DNA from: Aliidiomarina haloalkalitolerans | GTDB taxonomy: Bacteria > Pseudomonadota > Gammaproteobacteria > Enterobacterales > Alteromonadaceae | Assembly: GCF_003987315.1 (NCBI RefSeq) | Contig: NZ_PIPI01000003.1 | Span: 186,001-250,000, forward strand | Direction: 5' to 3' | Length of the DNA: 64,000 nucleotides | Part shown: positions 28,528 to 38,913 of the stretch, one piece after another | Layout of the letters: each line of letters opens with the position of its first letter | Numbering within the stretch: position 1 is the first letter of the stretch | Made by a program: the position numbers and the translations under genes | Notes under the pieces: model-generated | Seen by the model: only the letters and a program-made list of their open reading frames with translations | What the model was told of the DNA's origin: nothing | The model's database searches: none

Positions 28528-31068
28528 ATGTCTGCAATGGCCCGTCTTTCACGCTACAGCTTGCTGGCTGTCGCTTGCAGTTTCGCATTAAGCGGTTGTT
28601 TTAGCTCTTCTAGTACGAGTGGCACGAGTATGCCACCAAACCCACCAGAAGGGAGTGGCCCGCCTCCAGAACCACGTCCTAGTTATTCTTTTCCAGCGGT
28701 AACAACGTTCGCACCGAGCAGTGTTAGCGCCGAGATTCGTCGCACGGACTTTGGTGTCCCGTATATTACTTCCGATAGTTTGGAAGGTATCGCCTATGGC
28801 ACGGCGTACGCTTTCGCTGAAGACAATATTTGTATTTTGGCTGACCAAATCGTGCGTTTTAATTCCATGCGATCTGCTTATTTTGGGCCAGATGCGGTGC
28901 TTGGTTCTGGTGACAGCGCCAATGTGATTAATGACCTGACCTATAAAGCAATTGGCATTCGCGAACTGGCAGAGGATAACATCGGGAATCTGAGTGAACA
29001 TAGCCGCGCTCTGCTGCAAGGTTATGCCGCTGGTTACAACCAGTATTTAAGTGATACCGGTGTTGCTAATATCGCCCCACCTTGCGCTGGCATGCCGTGG
29101 GTTCAGCCGATTACACCAACAGATATGCTGACTTACGCATTAGGTGTTGCATTATTACCTGGGGCAGCGAACTTCCTTGAGCCTCTGTTTATTGGCACAC
29201 CTCCAGGCGTTGATTATTTACCGACACCCGTCGGCGCGACATCGTTCAATATGAGCTTCGATGCTAACAGCGTTGGCATTCCAGAAACGAATCCGTCGGA
29301 CTTAGGTTCAAATGGCTGGGCTTTAGGTAGTGAAATGACCGAGAACGGTCAAGGTATGCTTCTCGCTAACCCGCACTTCCCGCATGTGGGGAATCAGCGT
29401 TTTTGGCGCTTCGGTATTGAAATTCCTGGTGAAATGAAAGTTGTTGGTGGTTCACTGTCCGGCATGCCGGGTGTTGTGAACATTGGCTTCAACGAGAACA
29501 TCGCCTGGACACATACTTTCTCCACTGCGGAGCGCTTTGTTGTTTATCAACTTCATTTAGACCCTAACGATGCGACCGGAATGACCTATTTGGTGGATGG
29601 TGAGCCACGTCAAATTCAAGAGAAAACCGTGCAAATTCAGGTTGCGACTGGACCTTCCAGCAGTATTACCTTAGAGAAGACTTTCTACCACAGCTCATTC
29701 GGGCCGATGCTCTCAATTCCTGGGGCATTTCAGTGGGGCATGGACTTGGTGGGGACGCGTTCAGCATTTGCGTTGTACGACGCCAACTTGCCAAACTTTG
29801 ATATTCTCGACCATTGGCTCGGCTTAAATCTAGCATCGGATATCGATGAAGTAGAGCGCTTGTTCTATAACAAGACTGGCTTGATCTTCAATAATGCGAT
29901 GGTCGCTGACCGTCACGGTGATGTGTTCTTCACTGACGGCTCGTCAGTGCCAGATATCGACCCGGAAGCCCTTGCGGATTTGCGTCGTGACTTAGCGTTT
30001 TTAGCCATTCGCGGACAAGCTCCTTTTACTTTGATTCCTGCGAATAGCGAACGCTTCCGAGCTCGCGGTGTAGTTCCGCATGAGCGGGCGCCGCGCTTGC
30101 GCCGCACAGACTTTGTGCAAAACTCCAATAATAGTTATTGGCTCACTAACCCAGCTGCACCGATTGTTTCCGACGCTGAGAATGACTACTTGTTGTTTGG
30201 TCCAGCGCTAGATCAGCAAACACTGCGCTCACGAATGGGTCAGCAAAAACTTATTGAGCTAAGTAACGTGTCACTCACGGAGCTCGAAGAAACCTTACTC
30301 AGTAATCGTGCTTATTTGGGTGAAGCGATTTTGCCAGACTTATTGTCTATCTGTAACTCGCGCGGCGACACACCGGTTGTTGTTTCAGGCACTGAAGTGA
30401 ATATCGCTCCTGCCTGCGCTGCCTTGGCACAGTGGGACGGCCGCATGAACAAAGAGAGCGTGGGCGCGCATGTGTTCCGCGAGTTTGCGCAGCAATTTAG
30501 CCGCAACCCGCAGTGGGCGATTCCTTATAATCGCTTTGAGCCGTTAACCACGCCAAATGGTTTAACCAATCCGAGTGTGATTCAAGAGCAGCTGGCGCGC
30601 GCTGTGCTTACCATTGCGCAGACTCCATTTGCGTTAGATGCGCAGTTTGGTGATGTGCAGTTTGTCGAGCGTAGTTTGCCTAATGGGCAACCGAGCGGTA
30701 ACCGCTTGCCTTGGGGCGGCGCCAACAATATTGAAGGTGGTTTCAATGTGTTTGCCTCCCAAGGCGCTCAAGATGGCACATTATTGCCTCGCCATCGTTA
30801 TCCGAGTTTAGCTGGGTCACAAATGTCGCAGCAGGGCTACCATATTACGAGTGGCTCAAGCTGGATGTTCGTGATGCGCTTCACGGAGGAGGGGCCGGAA
30901 GGTCGAGGATTACTGACCTATTCACAATCGTCGGATATCCGCTCACCGCATTATCTCGACCAAACTGAGTTCTATTCAGAGCAGCCACGCCTGGCACCCA
31001 TTTGGTTCCACCGTGCGGACATTGAAGCGAACTCTTTGTCAGTTATTACGGTCGGTGGCAACGACTAA
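28528..31068 (+). CDS. Penicillin acylase family (S45) lipoprotein
   Basis: An 846-residue Ntn-hydrolase precursor. Residues 1-24 form a lipoprotein signal peptide (ALSGC), followed by a Ser/Pro-rich linker (about 25-55) and an alpha-subunit region (RRTDFGVPYITSDSLEGIAYG). The beta chain would begin at Ser261 in LGSNGWALGS, the autocatalytic cleavage site and nucleophile; the NPHF segment and HTFSTAERFVVYQLH fit the beta subunit. Relatives include aculeacin and acyl-homoserine lactone acylases, so amide hydrolysis of an N-acyl compound is expected, but the substrate cannot be assigned. It stands alone between two terminators. Confidence 0.85.
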   Translation: MSAMARLSRYSLLAVACSFALSGCFSSSSTSGTSMPPNPPEGSGPPPEPRPSYSFPAVTTFAPSSVSAEIRRTDFGVPYITSDSLEGIAYGTAYAFAEDNICILADQIVRFNSMRSAYFGPDAVLGSGDSANVINDLTYKAIGIRELAEDNIGNLSEHSRALLQGYAAGYNQYLSDTGVANIAPPCAGMPWVQPITPTDMLTYALGVALLPGAANFLEPLFIGTPPGVDYLPTPVGATSFNMSFDANSVGIPETNPSDLGSNGWALGSEMTENGQGMLLANPHFPHVGNQRFWRFGIEIPGEMKVVGGSLSGMPGVVNIGFNENIAWTHTFSTAERFVVYQLHLDPNDATGMTYLVDGEPRQIQEKTVQIQVATGPSSSITLEKTFYHSSFGPMLSIPGAFQWGMDLVGTRSAFALYDANLPNFDILDHWLGLNLASDIDEVERLFYNKTGLIFNNAMVADRHGDVFFTDGSSVPDIDPEALADLRRDLAFLAIRGQAPFTLIPANSERFRARGVVPHERAPRLRRTDFVQNSNNSYWLTNPAAPIVSDAENDYLLFGPALDQQTLRSRMGQQKLIELSNVSLTELEETLLSNRAYLGEAILPDLLSICNSRGDTPVVVSGTEVNIAPACAALAQWDGRMNKESVGAHVFREFAQQFSRNPQWAIPYNRFEPLTTPNGLTNPSVIQEQLARAVLTIAQTPFALDAQFGDVQFVERSLPNGQPSGNRLPWGGANNIEGGFNVFASQGAQDGTLLPRHRYPSLAGSQMSQQGYHITSGSSWMFVMRFTEEGPEGRGLLTYSQSSDIRSPHYLDQTEFYSEQPRLAPIWFHRADIEANSLSVITVGGND

Positions 31069-31091
31069 GCTTTGAGACCTGATTAGGCAAC

Positions 31092-31126
31092 AAAAAGGGC
31101 GCTCCGTTATCGGTAGCGCCCTTTTT
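31092..31126. terminator. Bidirectional intrinsic terminator
   Basis: A perfect 12-bp stem (31092-31103 with 31115-31126) starting in A5 and ending in T5 separates the acylase gene from convergent rsd. Confidence 0.9.
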
Positions 31127-31146
31127 ATATTATTCGAATATTTGGC

Positions 31147-31650
31147 TTAACTAATAACTTCGTTGCCAGCAGCGGTGCGTTCAGTGACGTCTTGGTCAGC
31201 CAACAAGGCGATGAGCTGGTCTTCAAGCTCTAATCGCGTCTGTAGCGCTTCGCCGAGTTTTGAGATGTCAGGCGTAAAGCTTGGCAGCGAATCTGTGTCA
31301 CATACCTCAGCATAGGTATCATGAAAGTCGAGAGCAACTTCCGTGGTCGTATGAATTTGCGGGTATATCTTTTGCCCGAAAGCTTCCGTAGAGTGATTAT
31401 GCGCATTTGCTTCGACCAAAATATGATCGTAAAGCTCGAAATGGCCAGCGGATACGTAGTCAATCAGGACTTCACAGAAGGCACGAATTTCTTTGGCTGG
31501 CGGTAATTGTTCCCAGTGCTTGTCATAAGGCGGTAAACTCGCAATTTGACAATAACGAACGAGCAGCTCTTGACGCTCTTCGAGCCAACGATCTAATGCT
31601 TGATGTAGCCCAGCCCATTGTTCTTTTGCGGCTTTATTACGGCGTAACAT
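31147..31650 (-). CDS. rsd: Regulator of sigma D
   Basis: A 167-residue helical anti-sigma factor that binds RpoD in stationary phase. The ATG at 31648-31650 has AAGGAG upstream; 24 further in-frame codons lie before it without homology. Visible family segments are WLEERQELLVRYCQIAS, AFCEVLIDYVSAGHFELYDHI and LALDFHDTY-like VALDFHDTY. The order rsd / nudC-hemE, with rsd divergent, is the same as in E. coli. Confidence 0.92.
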   Translation of the reverse strand: MLRRNKAAKEQWAGLHQALDRWLEERQELLVRYCQIASLPPYDKHWEQLPPAKEIRAFCEVLIDYVSAGHFELYDHILVEANAHNHSTEAFGQKIYPQIHTTTEVALDFHDTYAEVCDTDSLPSFTPDISKLGEALQTRLELEDQLIALLADQDVTERTAAGNEVIS

Positions 31651-31838
31651 AGTTGCTCCTTGTTCAGGCTCAGCACGACCTGTTCTTTCACTGTACTGCG
31701 AGCGTAGTGAGAAAATCAACAATTATCGGTGGAAGTTGTTTGCAAAGTTATGGGAAAGTTAGGGGAAGTTGCTGGGCAGTACAAACGGTTGAAACGTTCC
31801 CGAAGCGATGACTGATGTGAAAAAATTAGGAGTAATGA

Positions 31839-32657
31839 ATGATTAAACCTGACGTAATGCCGCCGTCGGATTCGGCGGTGTGGTGGTTTATTATCTGCGG
31901 AACACAAGTCCTTGCAAGTACAAACGAGAATAGCGCTGAACTAGTGCCGTATGGCAATGCCAAGTTCATCCCCGGAGCCGAAACCGAATATACCGCGCAA
32001 ATTGGCGACTATCGGGGAAAGCCAGCGTTCGTCATGAGCTTGGCCGAACCGACGCTGCAATTGAGTGAATATGAATGGCAACCATTGCGTCAGTTACTGC
32101 GCTTTGGCGATTCTGAGCTATTTGCTTTGGCAGGACGCGCCTGTCAATTACAGCACTTTTTAGAAACGCATCAGTACTGCGGCAAGTGTGGTTCGCATAC
32201 CGTGCAGGACCGTGATGAATTAGCCGTTCTGTGCCCGCAGTGTGAATTTCGTTGTTACCCAAGAATTTCCCCGTGCATGATTGTTGCGGTTTATCGTGGC
32301 AAGCAAATACTTTTGGCCCGTGGCGTCCGCCATCCAGAGGGGCTCTTCTCCGTGCTAGCAGGCTTTGTCGAGAGTGGCGAGTCGTTTGAACAATGCGTGC
32401 ACCGAGAAGTCTTTGAAGAGGTCGGCGTGCGGGTGCGTAACATTCGCTATGTCACTAGCCAGCCTTGGCCCTTTCCGCATTCATTGATGGCTGGGTTTAT
32501 TGCCGAATACGACAGCGGTGAGTTGAATTTGCAGGATGACGAAATTATTAGCGCCAATTGGTTTGACTTAGATCAGCTCCCGCGCACACCTCCGCTTGGT
32601 ACTATTGCCGCCCGGCTAATCGCAACGGTAAAAGCTGAAGTTCAGGCGCGAAGCTGA
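31839..32657 (+). CDS. nudC: NAD(H)-decapping Nudix pyrophosphatase
   Basis: The 272-residue protein has a four-cysteine zinc ribbon (CGKCGS then CPQCEF) followed by a Nudix box GFVESGESFEQCVHREVFEEVGV, matching GX5EX7REVXEEXGU. NudC hydrolyses NAD(H) and removes NAD caps from RNA 5' ends. The start ATG follows AGGAG. It precedes hemE by 35 nt and both are likely cotranscribed. Confidence 0.93.
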   Translation: MIKPDVMPPSDSAVWWFIICGTQVLASTNENSAELVPYGNAKFIPGAETEYTAQIGDYRGKPAFVMSLAEPTLQLSEYEWQPLRQLLRFGDSELFALAGRACQLQHFLETHQYCGKCGSHTVQDRDELAVLCPQCEFRCYPRISPCMIVAVYRGKQILLARGVRHPEGLFSVLAGFVESGESFEQCVHREVFEEVGVRVRNIRYVTSQPWPFPHSLMAGFIAEYDSGELNLQDDEIISANWFDLDQLPRTPPLGTIAARLIATVKAEVQARS

Positions 32658-32692
32658 TAGAATCACGCGCAATTGATTGAAAGGAAAAAAAC

Positions 32693-33760
32693 ATGAGCCA
32701 AGAGTTAAAGAATGACCGCTATTTGCGCGCCTTAATGCGTCAGCCGGTTGACCGTACCCCGATTTGGATGATGCGCCAAGCGGGTCGTTATCTACCTGAA
32801 TATCGTCAAGTTCGCTCGCAAGCTGGCGACTTTTTAAGTTTGTGTAAGAACGCAGAGTTGGCTTGTGAAGTGACGTTACAACCGCTGCGTCGTTTTCCTT
32901 TAGACGCGGCAATTCTCTTCTCAGACATTTTAACCATTCCAGACGCAATGGGTCTTGGTTTGTATTTTGAACAGGGCGAAGGCCCTCGCTTTAAAAATCC
33001 GATTCGCGATGCGAAAGCGGTTGCAGCGCTGCCGGTGCCAGACCCAGAAGATGAATTGGGCTATGTCATGAATGCAGTGAAAACCATTCGTAAAGCCTTA
33101 AATGGCGATGTGCCATTGATTGGTTTTTCTGGCAGCCCGTGGACTTTGGCCACGTACATGGTTGAAGGTGGCAGCACCAAGAACTTTTCTATTGTGAAGT
33201 CGCTCATGTATCGCGAACCAAAAGTGATGCATCAGTTGCTCGACAAATTAGCGCAGTCGGTTACTTCCTATTTAAATGCGCAAATTGCGAATGGTGCCCA
33301 AGCGGTTATGATTTTCGATACGTGGGGTGGTGTTTTGTCGCCGCGCGATTATCAAGAATTCTCGTTACGCTATATGCAGCAAATCGTTGACGGTCTTGTC
33401 CGTGAAGCAGATGGTCGTAAAGTTCCTGTCACATTGTTCACCAAGAATGGTGGTCAGTGGCTAGATATCATGGCGGCAACCGGATGTGATGCCCTTGGGG
33501 TCGACTGGACCACCGACTTAGCCACTGCTCGTAAATTAACGGGCGGCAAAGTTGCGTTACAAGGCAATATGGATCCGAGCGTTTTATATGCTGCTCCTGA
33601 GCGTATTCGCGAAGAAGTAAAAACTATTTTGGCCAGTTATGGTCAGGGCCCAGGGCATGTCTTTAACCTTGGTCATGGTATTCACCCAGAAGTCGATCCT
33701 GCGCACGCAGAAGCCTTCATCAAAGCGGTTCACGAGTTTAGTCCAAGCTACCACAAGTGA
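32693..33760 (+). CDS. hemE: Uroporphyrinogen decarboxylase
   Basis: A 355-residue cytoplasmic enzyme converting uroporphyrinogen III to coproporphyrinogen III in haem synthesis. The signature [16 protein letters not shown] and the second motif [16 protein letters not shown] are both present, along with [10 protein letters not shown] and the C-terminal FNLGHGI. Length equals E. coli HemE. A hairpin with a short T tract follows. Confidence 0.97.
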   Translation: MSQELKNDRYLRALMRQPVDRTPIWMMRQAGRYLPEYRQVRSQAGDFLSLCKNAELACEVTLQPLRRFPLDAAILFSDILTIPDAMGLGLYFEQGEGPRFKNPIRDAKAVAALPVPDPEDELGYVMNAVKTIRKALNGDVPLIGFSGSPWTLATYMVEGGSTKNFSIVKSLMYREPKVMHQLLDKLAQSVTSYLNAQIANGAQAVMIFDTWGGVLSPRDYQEFSLRYMQQIVDGLVREADGRKVPVTLFTKNGGQWLDIMAATGCDALGVDWTTDLATARKLTGGKVALQGNMDPSVLYAAPERIREEVKTILASYGQGPGHVFNLGHGIHPEVDPAHAEAFIKAVHEFSPSYHK

Positions 33761-33795
33761 TCGTTTTTGCGACCAGTTTCGATATATAAGCGTTG

Positions 33796-33824
33796 AAGGT
33801 GCCCGGACGTCGGGTGCCTTTGGT
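33796..33824 (+). terminator. Probable intrinsic terminator after hemE
   Basis: A 10-bp stem with two G-T pairs (33796-33805 with 33811-33820) closes a 5-nt loop; the T tract is short and interrupted. Confidence 0.55.
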
Positions 33825-33878
33825 TTACAATAGCCTCAAAGCTATCGCTGAACGAAGTATAAGGAAGCTGGGAGCATT

Positions 33879-34931
33879 ATGTCGAAACGATCTTATTTTA
33901 CCCCTATCTCCGTGGTTGCTGTCATCATGGCAGTGGTTGTCGGTTATCTGTATTTTTCTGAAGACGACCCTACCGGTGGTATGCGGCCACAAGGCGCGGC
34001 TAACGTGGTTGGTGCCCGCGCTGAGATGATGGAGTTTCGGGACGTGATTGAAGCTCTGGGTACCGCTCAGGCTCGAGAGTCCGTCGACATTATGGCTCGT
34101 GTTTCACAATCGGTTCGCGAAATCTTCTTTTCTGATGGCGATGATGTTGAAGCAGGGCAGCTGCTTGTTTCTCTGCAAAATCGTGAAGAACGAGCTCGCG
34201 TCCAAGAGCTCGAGTTTCGTTTAGCTGATAGCGAACGCCAGCTCAGCCGTTTACGGGAATTAGCTCAAGAAAGTGCGGCATCGCGCAGCATGATCGAAGA
34301 GCAAGAGGTTCGCGTTGAACAAACAAGCGCAGAACTAGAAGTTGCTCGCAGTCGCTTAGAAGAACTGAATATTTATGCGCCGTTCTCAGGTCGACTTGGA
34401 ACGCGTCGTGTGAGCATCGGCCAGCTTGTACGCCCAGGCGACGTCATTACGACGTTAGATGATATTTCCCCTATTTTTGTCGACTTTAGTGTTCCCGAGC
34501 TTTACCTCCCAAGTCTCGCTGTTGGGCAGCGTGTTATTGCACTCTCTGCTGCCTACCCAGGGCGTGAATTCGAAGGTCGCATTGCGAGTCTTGCCTCGCG
34601 CGTTGACCCAGTCACACGTTCAATTATGGTTCGGGCGTCGGTGGCCAATGATAATCTAGAACTTCGTCCGGGCATGTTATTACGTATGCAACTGGAACGC
34701 TCGGTCGACTTGACGCTTATGGTCCCTGAGTCTGCAGTGATTCCTATTCGCAACGAACACTTTGTTTACACAGTTGAGGATGAGCGGGCAGTGCGGACAA
34801 CCGTGACTGTTGGTCGCCGTTTACCAGGTTGGGTTGAGATAACGAGCGGGCTTGACGAAGGCGAAATGATTGTCGTTGAAGGCACTATTCGTGTTCGTGA
34901 TGGCTTACCAGTCAACGTTACACAACGGTAA
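33879..34931 (+). CDS. RND efflux periplasmic adaptor (membrane fusion protein)
   Basis: A 350-residue adaptor with an N-terminal membrane anchor (residues 9-26) rather than a lipobox. The biotinyl-lipoyl halves are seen in MARVSQSVREIFFSDGDDVEAGQLL and APFSGRLGTRRVSIGQLVRPGD, with the alpha-helical hairpin between (LADSERQLSRLRELAQ region), then beta-barrel and membrane-proximal domains. It links the inner-membrane pump encoded 15 nt downstream to an outer-membrane channel, presumably TolC encoded elsewhere. No outer-membrane gene lies beside it. Confidence 0.92.
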   Translation: MSKRSYFTPISVVAVIMAVVVGYLYFSEDDPTGGMRPQGAANVVGARAEMMEFRDVIEALGTAQARESVDIMARVSQSVREIFFSDGDDVEAGQLLVSLQNREERARVQELEFRLADSERQLSRLRELAQESAASRSMIEEQEVRVEQTSAELEVARSRLEELNIYAPFSGRLGTRRVSIGQLVRPGDVITTLDDISPIFVDFSVPELYLPSLAVGQRVIALSAAYPGREFEGRIASLASRVDPVTRSIMVRASVANDNLELRPGMLLRMQLERSVDLTLMVPESAVIPIRNEHFVYTVEDERAVRTTVTVGRRLPGWVEITSGLDEGEMIVVEGTIRVRDGLPVNVTQR

Positions 34932-34946
34932 CGAGGAGCGTAAGCC

Positions 34947-37900
34947 ATGATTTTATCTGACGTATCTGTTAAACGCCCCGTATTTGCCACGGTCATCAAT
35001 ATTATTTTGATTATCTTTGGCGTCGTGGCGTTTAGTTCGCTGCCGTTGCGCGAATACCCCAATATCGACCCTCCCGTAGTTTCAATTACTACGTCTTACC
35101 CGGGTGCCAATGCCGAAATTATCGAGACTCAGATCACGCAAGTGATTGAGGAGCGAATTAGCGGTATTCAAGGGATTAAAACTATTTCATCGAATAGCCG
35201 TGATGGTCGTTCGCAAATTACCATTGAGTTTGAAGAAAGTCGTGACATAGATGCCGCCGCGAACGACGTTCGAGAGCGGGTGCAGCGGGTGTTGCGAAGC
35301 TTGCCCGAACAGGTCATGCCGCCGGAAGTCACCAAGGCTAACGCCGACGAAGACACTATCGTTTGGTACAACTTACGCAGCGAGAACATGACCACGCTGG
35401 AGTTGACCGACTTTGCCAACCGCTACATAGTTGACCGTCTTTCGGTCGTTGATGGCGTAGCCCGCGTTAACATCGGCGGAGAGCGGCGTTATGCCATGAA
35501 ACTCTGGCTAGACCGTAATGCAATGGCAGCGCGGGGTATTACTGTTTCTGATATCGAAAGTCGGTTACGAGCAGAAAACGTCGAATTACCAGCGGGTAGC
35601 ATCGAGTCGCGCGATCGCGAGTTTACCGTGCGTGTAGCACGGAGCTACTTGTCAGCCACTGATTTTGCCAATATGTCGATTGCAACCGGTAGCGACGGTT
35701 ACCTAGTTCGCCTCGGCGAAGTCGCACGCGTGTCGTTAGAAGCGGAAAATGATCGCTCTGAGTTCCGTGGTAACGGAATTAACATGGTTGGCTTGGGAAT
35801 TATTCGTCAGTCGGATGCGAATACCCTTGAAGTTGTCGAAAACGTCAAACGCGAAGTCGAGCGTTTAAGTGCGACATTGCCTGCCAGCATGTTCCTCGTG
35901 CCAAGTTACGATTCTTCGGTGTTCATCGCAGACTCGATTCAGGAAGTTTACAACACCTTGTTCATCGCTATGGCGATGGTGGTGATTGTTATCTACCTGT
36001 TCCTTGGTAACTTGCGCGTTACGTTAATTCCTGCAATTACCGTGCCCGTTGCCCTGATGTCGTCCTACATCGTGCTCTATGCCATGGGCTTCTCGATTAA
36101 CTTGTTGACCTTGTTGGCCTTGGTATTGTCGATTGGTCTTGTTGTCGATGACTCGATCGTTGTTCTTGAGAATATTTATCGTCGTGTTGAAGCTGGCGAT
36201 CCGCCGTTGCTTGCAGCATATCGAGGTGCTCGTGAAGTTGGCTTCGCTGTCGTTGCCACCACCATGGTCCTCATTGCAGTATTCGTACCGTTGGTTTTCC
36301 TTGAGGGCAATATCGGTATGCTCTTTACCGAGTTCGCGCTGGCGCTCGCCGCCGCGGTTGCCTTTTCGAGTATCACCGCGCTGACCTTGTCACCGATGTT
36401 GTGCTCTAAGTTACTGAAGAAAAAAGAGCGCAGCAAAGGCTTTGGCGCCTACCTTGATCGTGGCTTTGCACGGATTGAAGAAGGCTACGAGCGCATGGTT
36501 CGTAAAACCATTACGGTTCCGCTCATGGCCTTTGTGTTAGTGGGCTTATCGGGCGCCGCAGCGTACTTGTTACTGAATGATATTGGTCAAGAATTCGTGC
36601 CAGCAGAAGACCGCGGCAACTTCTTTGTCATGGTACGTAGTGCGGAAGGCGCAAGCTACGAGTCGAATTCCCGTAACATGGCGAAAGTTGAAGAGATTCT
36701 GTTGCCGTATATAGACGAAGGCAAGGTTGACCGTTTGATTATTCGGACCCCTGGCTGGGGTAACAGTGCGGGTATTGCGATTGTCGGTACAGTGCCATTT
36801 AGTGAGCGGGACTGGAGTTCTTTTGAGCTCTTGAACGAAGTTCGGGCAAAATTAGAAACGATTCCTGACGTTGTTGCGTTCGCCAACATGCGCAGCGGTA
36901 TTCGTGGTGGCGGTAGTTCTCGGCCGGTAGAGTTCGTCTTGCAAGGCAACACATTTGAAGACTTGGCGCGCTATCGCGATATCATTTTCGAGCACGCATC
37001 GAACAACCCGGGCCTCGTCCAACTTGACAGCGACTATGACGAAACCGTCCCACAGTTGTTGATTCAAATTAACCAAGAACGCGCAGCTGACCTTGGTGTT
37101 TCGGTTGGCGATATCGGCCGTACCTTGGAAAGTATGCTCGGTACTCGGCGCGTCACCACCTATCAGGATCGCGGCGAAGAATATAACGTGATTCTGGAAG
37201 GTGAACGTGAAGATTATCGCACGCCGCAGTCCATTGATAACATCTATGTGCGCTCGCAACGCACGGGTGAATTGGTGCCGATGTCGAACCTCGTCTCTGT
37301 GACGGAAGGTGCGACCGCTCGCCAATTGAATCGCTACAACCGGATGCGGGCGATTACCATTACGGCAAACTTAGCCGATGACTACTCGCTTGGTGAGGCA
37401 TTGAGCTATCTCGAAGGACTGGTCTCTGAGCATTTGCCTGACGATGTGATGATTGACTATAAAGGTCAGTCGCTGTTGTATCAGGAAGGTGGCAGCACGA
37501 TTATCTTCATATTCGCTCTTGCCTTGGCTATTACGTTCTTAGTGTTAGCGGCTCAGTTCGAAAGTTTTGTGCACCCGTTTGTAATTATACTCACGGTGCC
37601 GTTGGCCGTATTTGGTGCGCTGTTTGGCTTGTGGGCAACCGGCATGACAATCAACATTTACTCGCAAATCGGGATCATCATGTTAATCGGCTTGGCAGCG
37701 AAAAACGGGATTCTCATTGTCGAGTTCGCCAACCAATTACGTGACGCTGGTATGCGCTTTGAAGACGCACTTGCACGTGCATCACGTTTGCGTTTGCGCC
37801 CGATTGTCATGACCGCATTCACGACACTAATGAGTGCATTGCCGTTAGTTTTGGCTTCCGGCCCTGGTGCTGAAAGCCGTGCGGTAATCGGTGTGGTTAT

Positions 37901-38081
37901 CTTCTGCGGTGTTGCTTTCTCGGCCTTTATGACTATTTTCTTAGTGCCAGCGTTGTACATGGGACTCGCTAAGAATACCGGCTCACCGAAGCAGTTGGCG
38001 AAGAAGCTAGAAGCATTAGAAGAGCAATATCCAGATCGCCGTGCTGAAGATGTGGCGTTGGAAGAAGCCAATAAAGTTTAA
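34947..38081 (+). CDS. RND multidrug efflux transporter, HAE1-type inner-membrane pump
   Basis: At 1044 residues with two repeats of a transmembrane helix set and large periplasmic loops, this is a full RND pump. Typical features include the N-terminal RPVFATVINIILIIFG helix, the tight GLVVDDSIVVLENIYRR proton-relay region with conserved Asp pair, and the second-half AAKNGILIVEFANQ region. Substrates are probably lipophilic compounds or drugs but cannot be read from sequence. It follows a GAGGAG ribosome site 15 nt after the adaptor gene, forming an operon that ends at a hairpin terminator. Confidence 0.94.
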   Translation: MILSDVSVKRPVFATVINIILIIFGVVAFSSLPLREYPNIDPPVVSITTSYPGANAEIIETQITQVIEERISGIQGIKTISSNSRDGRSQITIEFEESRDIDAAANDVRERVQRVLRSLPEQVMPPEVTKANADEDTIVWYNLRSENMTTLELTDFANRYIVDRLSVVDGVARVNIGGERRYAMKLWLDRNAMAARGITVSDIESRLRAENVELPAGSIESRDREFTVRVARSYLSATDFANMSIATGSDGYLVRLGEVARVSLEAENDRSEFRGNGINMVGLGIIRQSDANTLEVVENVKREVERLSATLPASMFLVPSYDSSVFIADSIQEVYNTLFIAMAMVVIVIYLFLGNLRVTLIPAITVPVALMSSYIVLYAMGFSINLLTLLALVLSIGLVVDDSIVVLENIYRRVEAGDPPLLAAYRGAREVGFAVVATTMVLIAVFVPLVFLEGNIGMLFTEFALALAAAVAFSSITALTLSPMLCSKLLKKKERSKGFGAYLDRGFARIEEGYERMVRKTITVPLMAFVLVGLSGAAAYLLLNDIGQEFVPAEDRGNFFVMVRSAEGASYESNSRNMAKVEEILLPYIDEGKVDRLIIRTPGWGNSAGIAIVGTVPFSERDWSSFELLNEVRAKLETIPDVVAFANMRSGIRGGGSSRPVEFVLQGNTFEDLARYRDIIFEHASNNPGLVQLDSDYDETVPQLLIQINQERAADLGVSVGDIGRTLESMLGTRRVTTYQDRGEEYNVILEGEREDYRTPQSIDNIYVRSQRTGELVPMSNLVSVTEGATARQLNRYNRMRAITITANLADDYSLGEALSYLEGLVSEHLPDDVMIDYKGQSLLYQEGGSTIIFIFALALAITFLVLAAQFESFVHPFVIILTVPLAVFGALFGLWATGMTINIYSQIGIIMLIGLAAKNGILIVEFANQLRDAGMRFEDALARASRLRLRPIVMTAFTTLMSALPLVLASGPGAESRAVIGVVIFCGVAFSAFMTIFLVPALYMGLAKNTGSPKQLAKKLEALEEQYPDRRAEDVALEEANKV

Positions 38082-38100
38082 GTGGCAGCGATAAAATCAG

Positions 38101-38133
38101 AAAGCTCTCAACGAAAGTTGGGAGCTTTTTTTT
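38101..38133 (+). terminator. Intrinsic terminator after RND operon
   Basis: A 12-bp stem with one G-T pair (38101-38112 with 38117-38128) around a GAAA loop is followed by a T tract to 38133. Confidence 0.88.
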
Positions 38134-38190
38134 GGCAAGGCCAGACTGAAATTTGAGCGTGGTGATGAGAGCCGGTTGGCTTTCAAGTAA

Positions 38191-38910
38191 TCAAGGATAA
38201 AACGGCGACTGGGTTGTCAGCCCATCGATCACTTGCCGAGCATGTTGCGGATGATTCGCGAAAATTCCATCGACGCCCATCGCTTGCAGCCCAAGAATAT
38301 CCTCAGGTTCATCCACGGTATAAACGTATACCTGCAGTCCGCGGGAATGAGCATCGTCGACGAATGCTTGGTCGATAAAGTCGACATCTAGATGGACCGA
38401 GTAAGCACCTAATTCACTTGCGCAAGCTGCGTAGTCGAGCAAGCAACCGGCGAGTAAAGCACCATAGCGAATATTCGGTTGTTGCGGCTGCAAGTTTCGC
38501 AGCCAATGATGATTGAATGAAGATACTAATAACTGCTCTGGCTGAAAGCCGAGCTCCGACTGTGCGCGGTTGAGTGCGCGACTTAGGCGTGTGCTGTCGA
38601 CCTCACTCTTTAATTCGATATTGAGCAGACAACGCCCGGCGATAAAGGCAAGTGCTTCCTCGAGCGTCGGAACGGGTTGTTGATTGAAAACGCGAAGCTT
38701 ACCAATTTGTTCATTGGTGAGGTCTTGAAAGCGCCCGGGCTGAGCCGCAAGGCGCCGTAAGTAACGGTCGTGGAAGACATAGATTTCGTCACCCACCTGC
38801 ATAATATCGATCTCGATACCATCAGCATGCGCATCGAGAGCTCTCTGAAACGCCGCTAAGGTGTTTTCTGGCGCTTCGAAGCTTGCACCGCGGTGAGCAA
38901 GAATTAACAC
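38191..38910 (-). CDS. Glycerophosphodiester phosphodiesterase
   Basis: A 239-residue GDPD-family TIM barrel enzyme that cleaves glycerophosphodiesters to glycerol 3-phosphate and alcohols. The catalytic segment HRGASFEAPENTLAAF, the metal ligands GIEIDIM and the general-acid FHDRYLRRL are present, and the C terminus contains GVDGIFANHP. There is no signal peptide, so it is cytoplasmic like UgpQ. The start is GTG, three nucleotides after the psd stop, so it is translationally coupled to psd. Confidence 0.92.
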   Translation of the reverse strand: MLILAHRGASFEAPENTLAAFQRALDAHADGIEIDIMQVGDEIYVFHDRYLRRLAAQPGRFQDLTNEQIGKLRVFNQQPVPTLEEALAFIAGRCLLNIELKSEVDSTRLSRALNRAQSELGFQPEQLLVSSFNHHWLRNLQPQQPNIRYGALLAGCLLDYAACASELGAYSVHLDVDFIDQAFVDDAHSRGLQVYVYTVDEPEDILGLQAMGVDGIFANHPQHARQVIDGLTTQSPFYP

Positions 38911-38913
38911 GGC

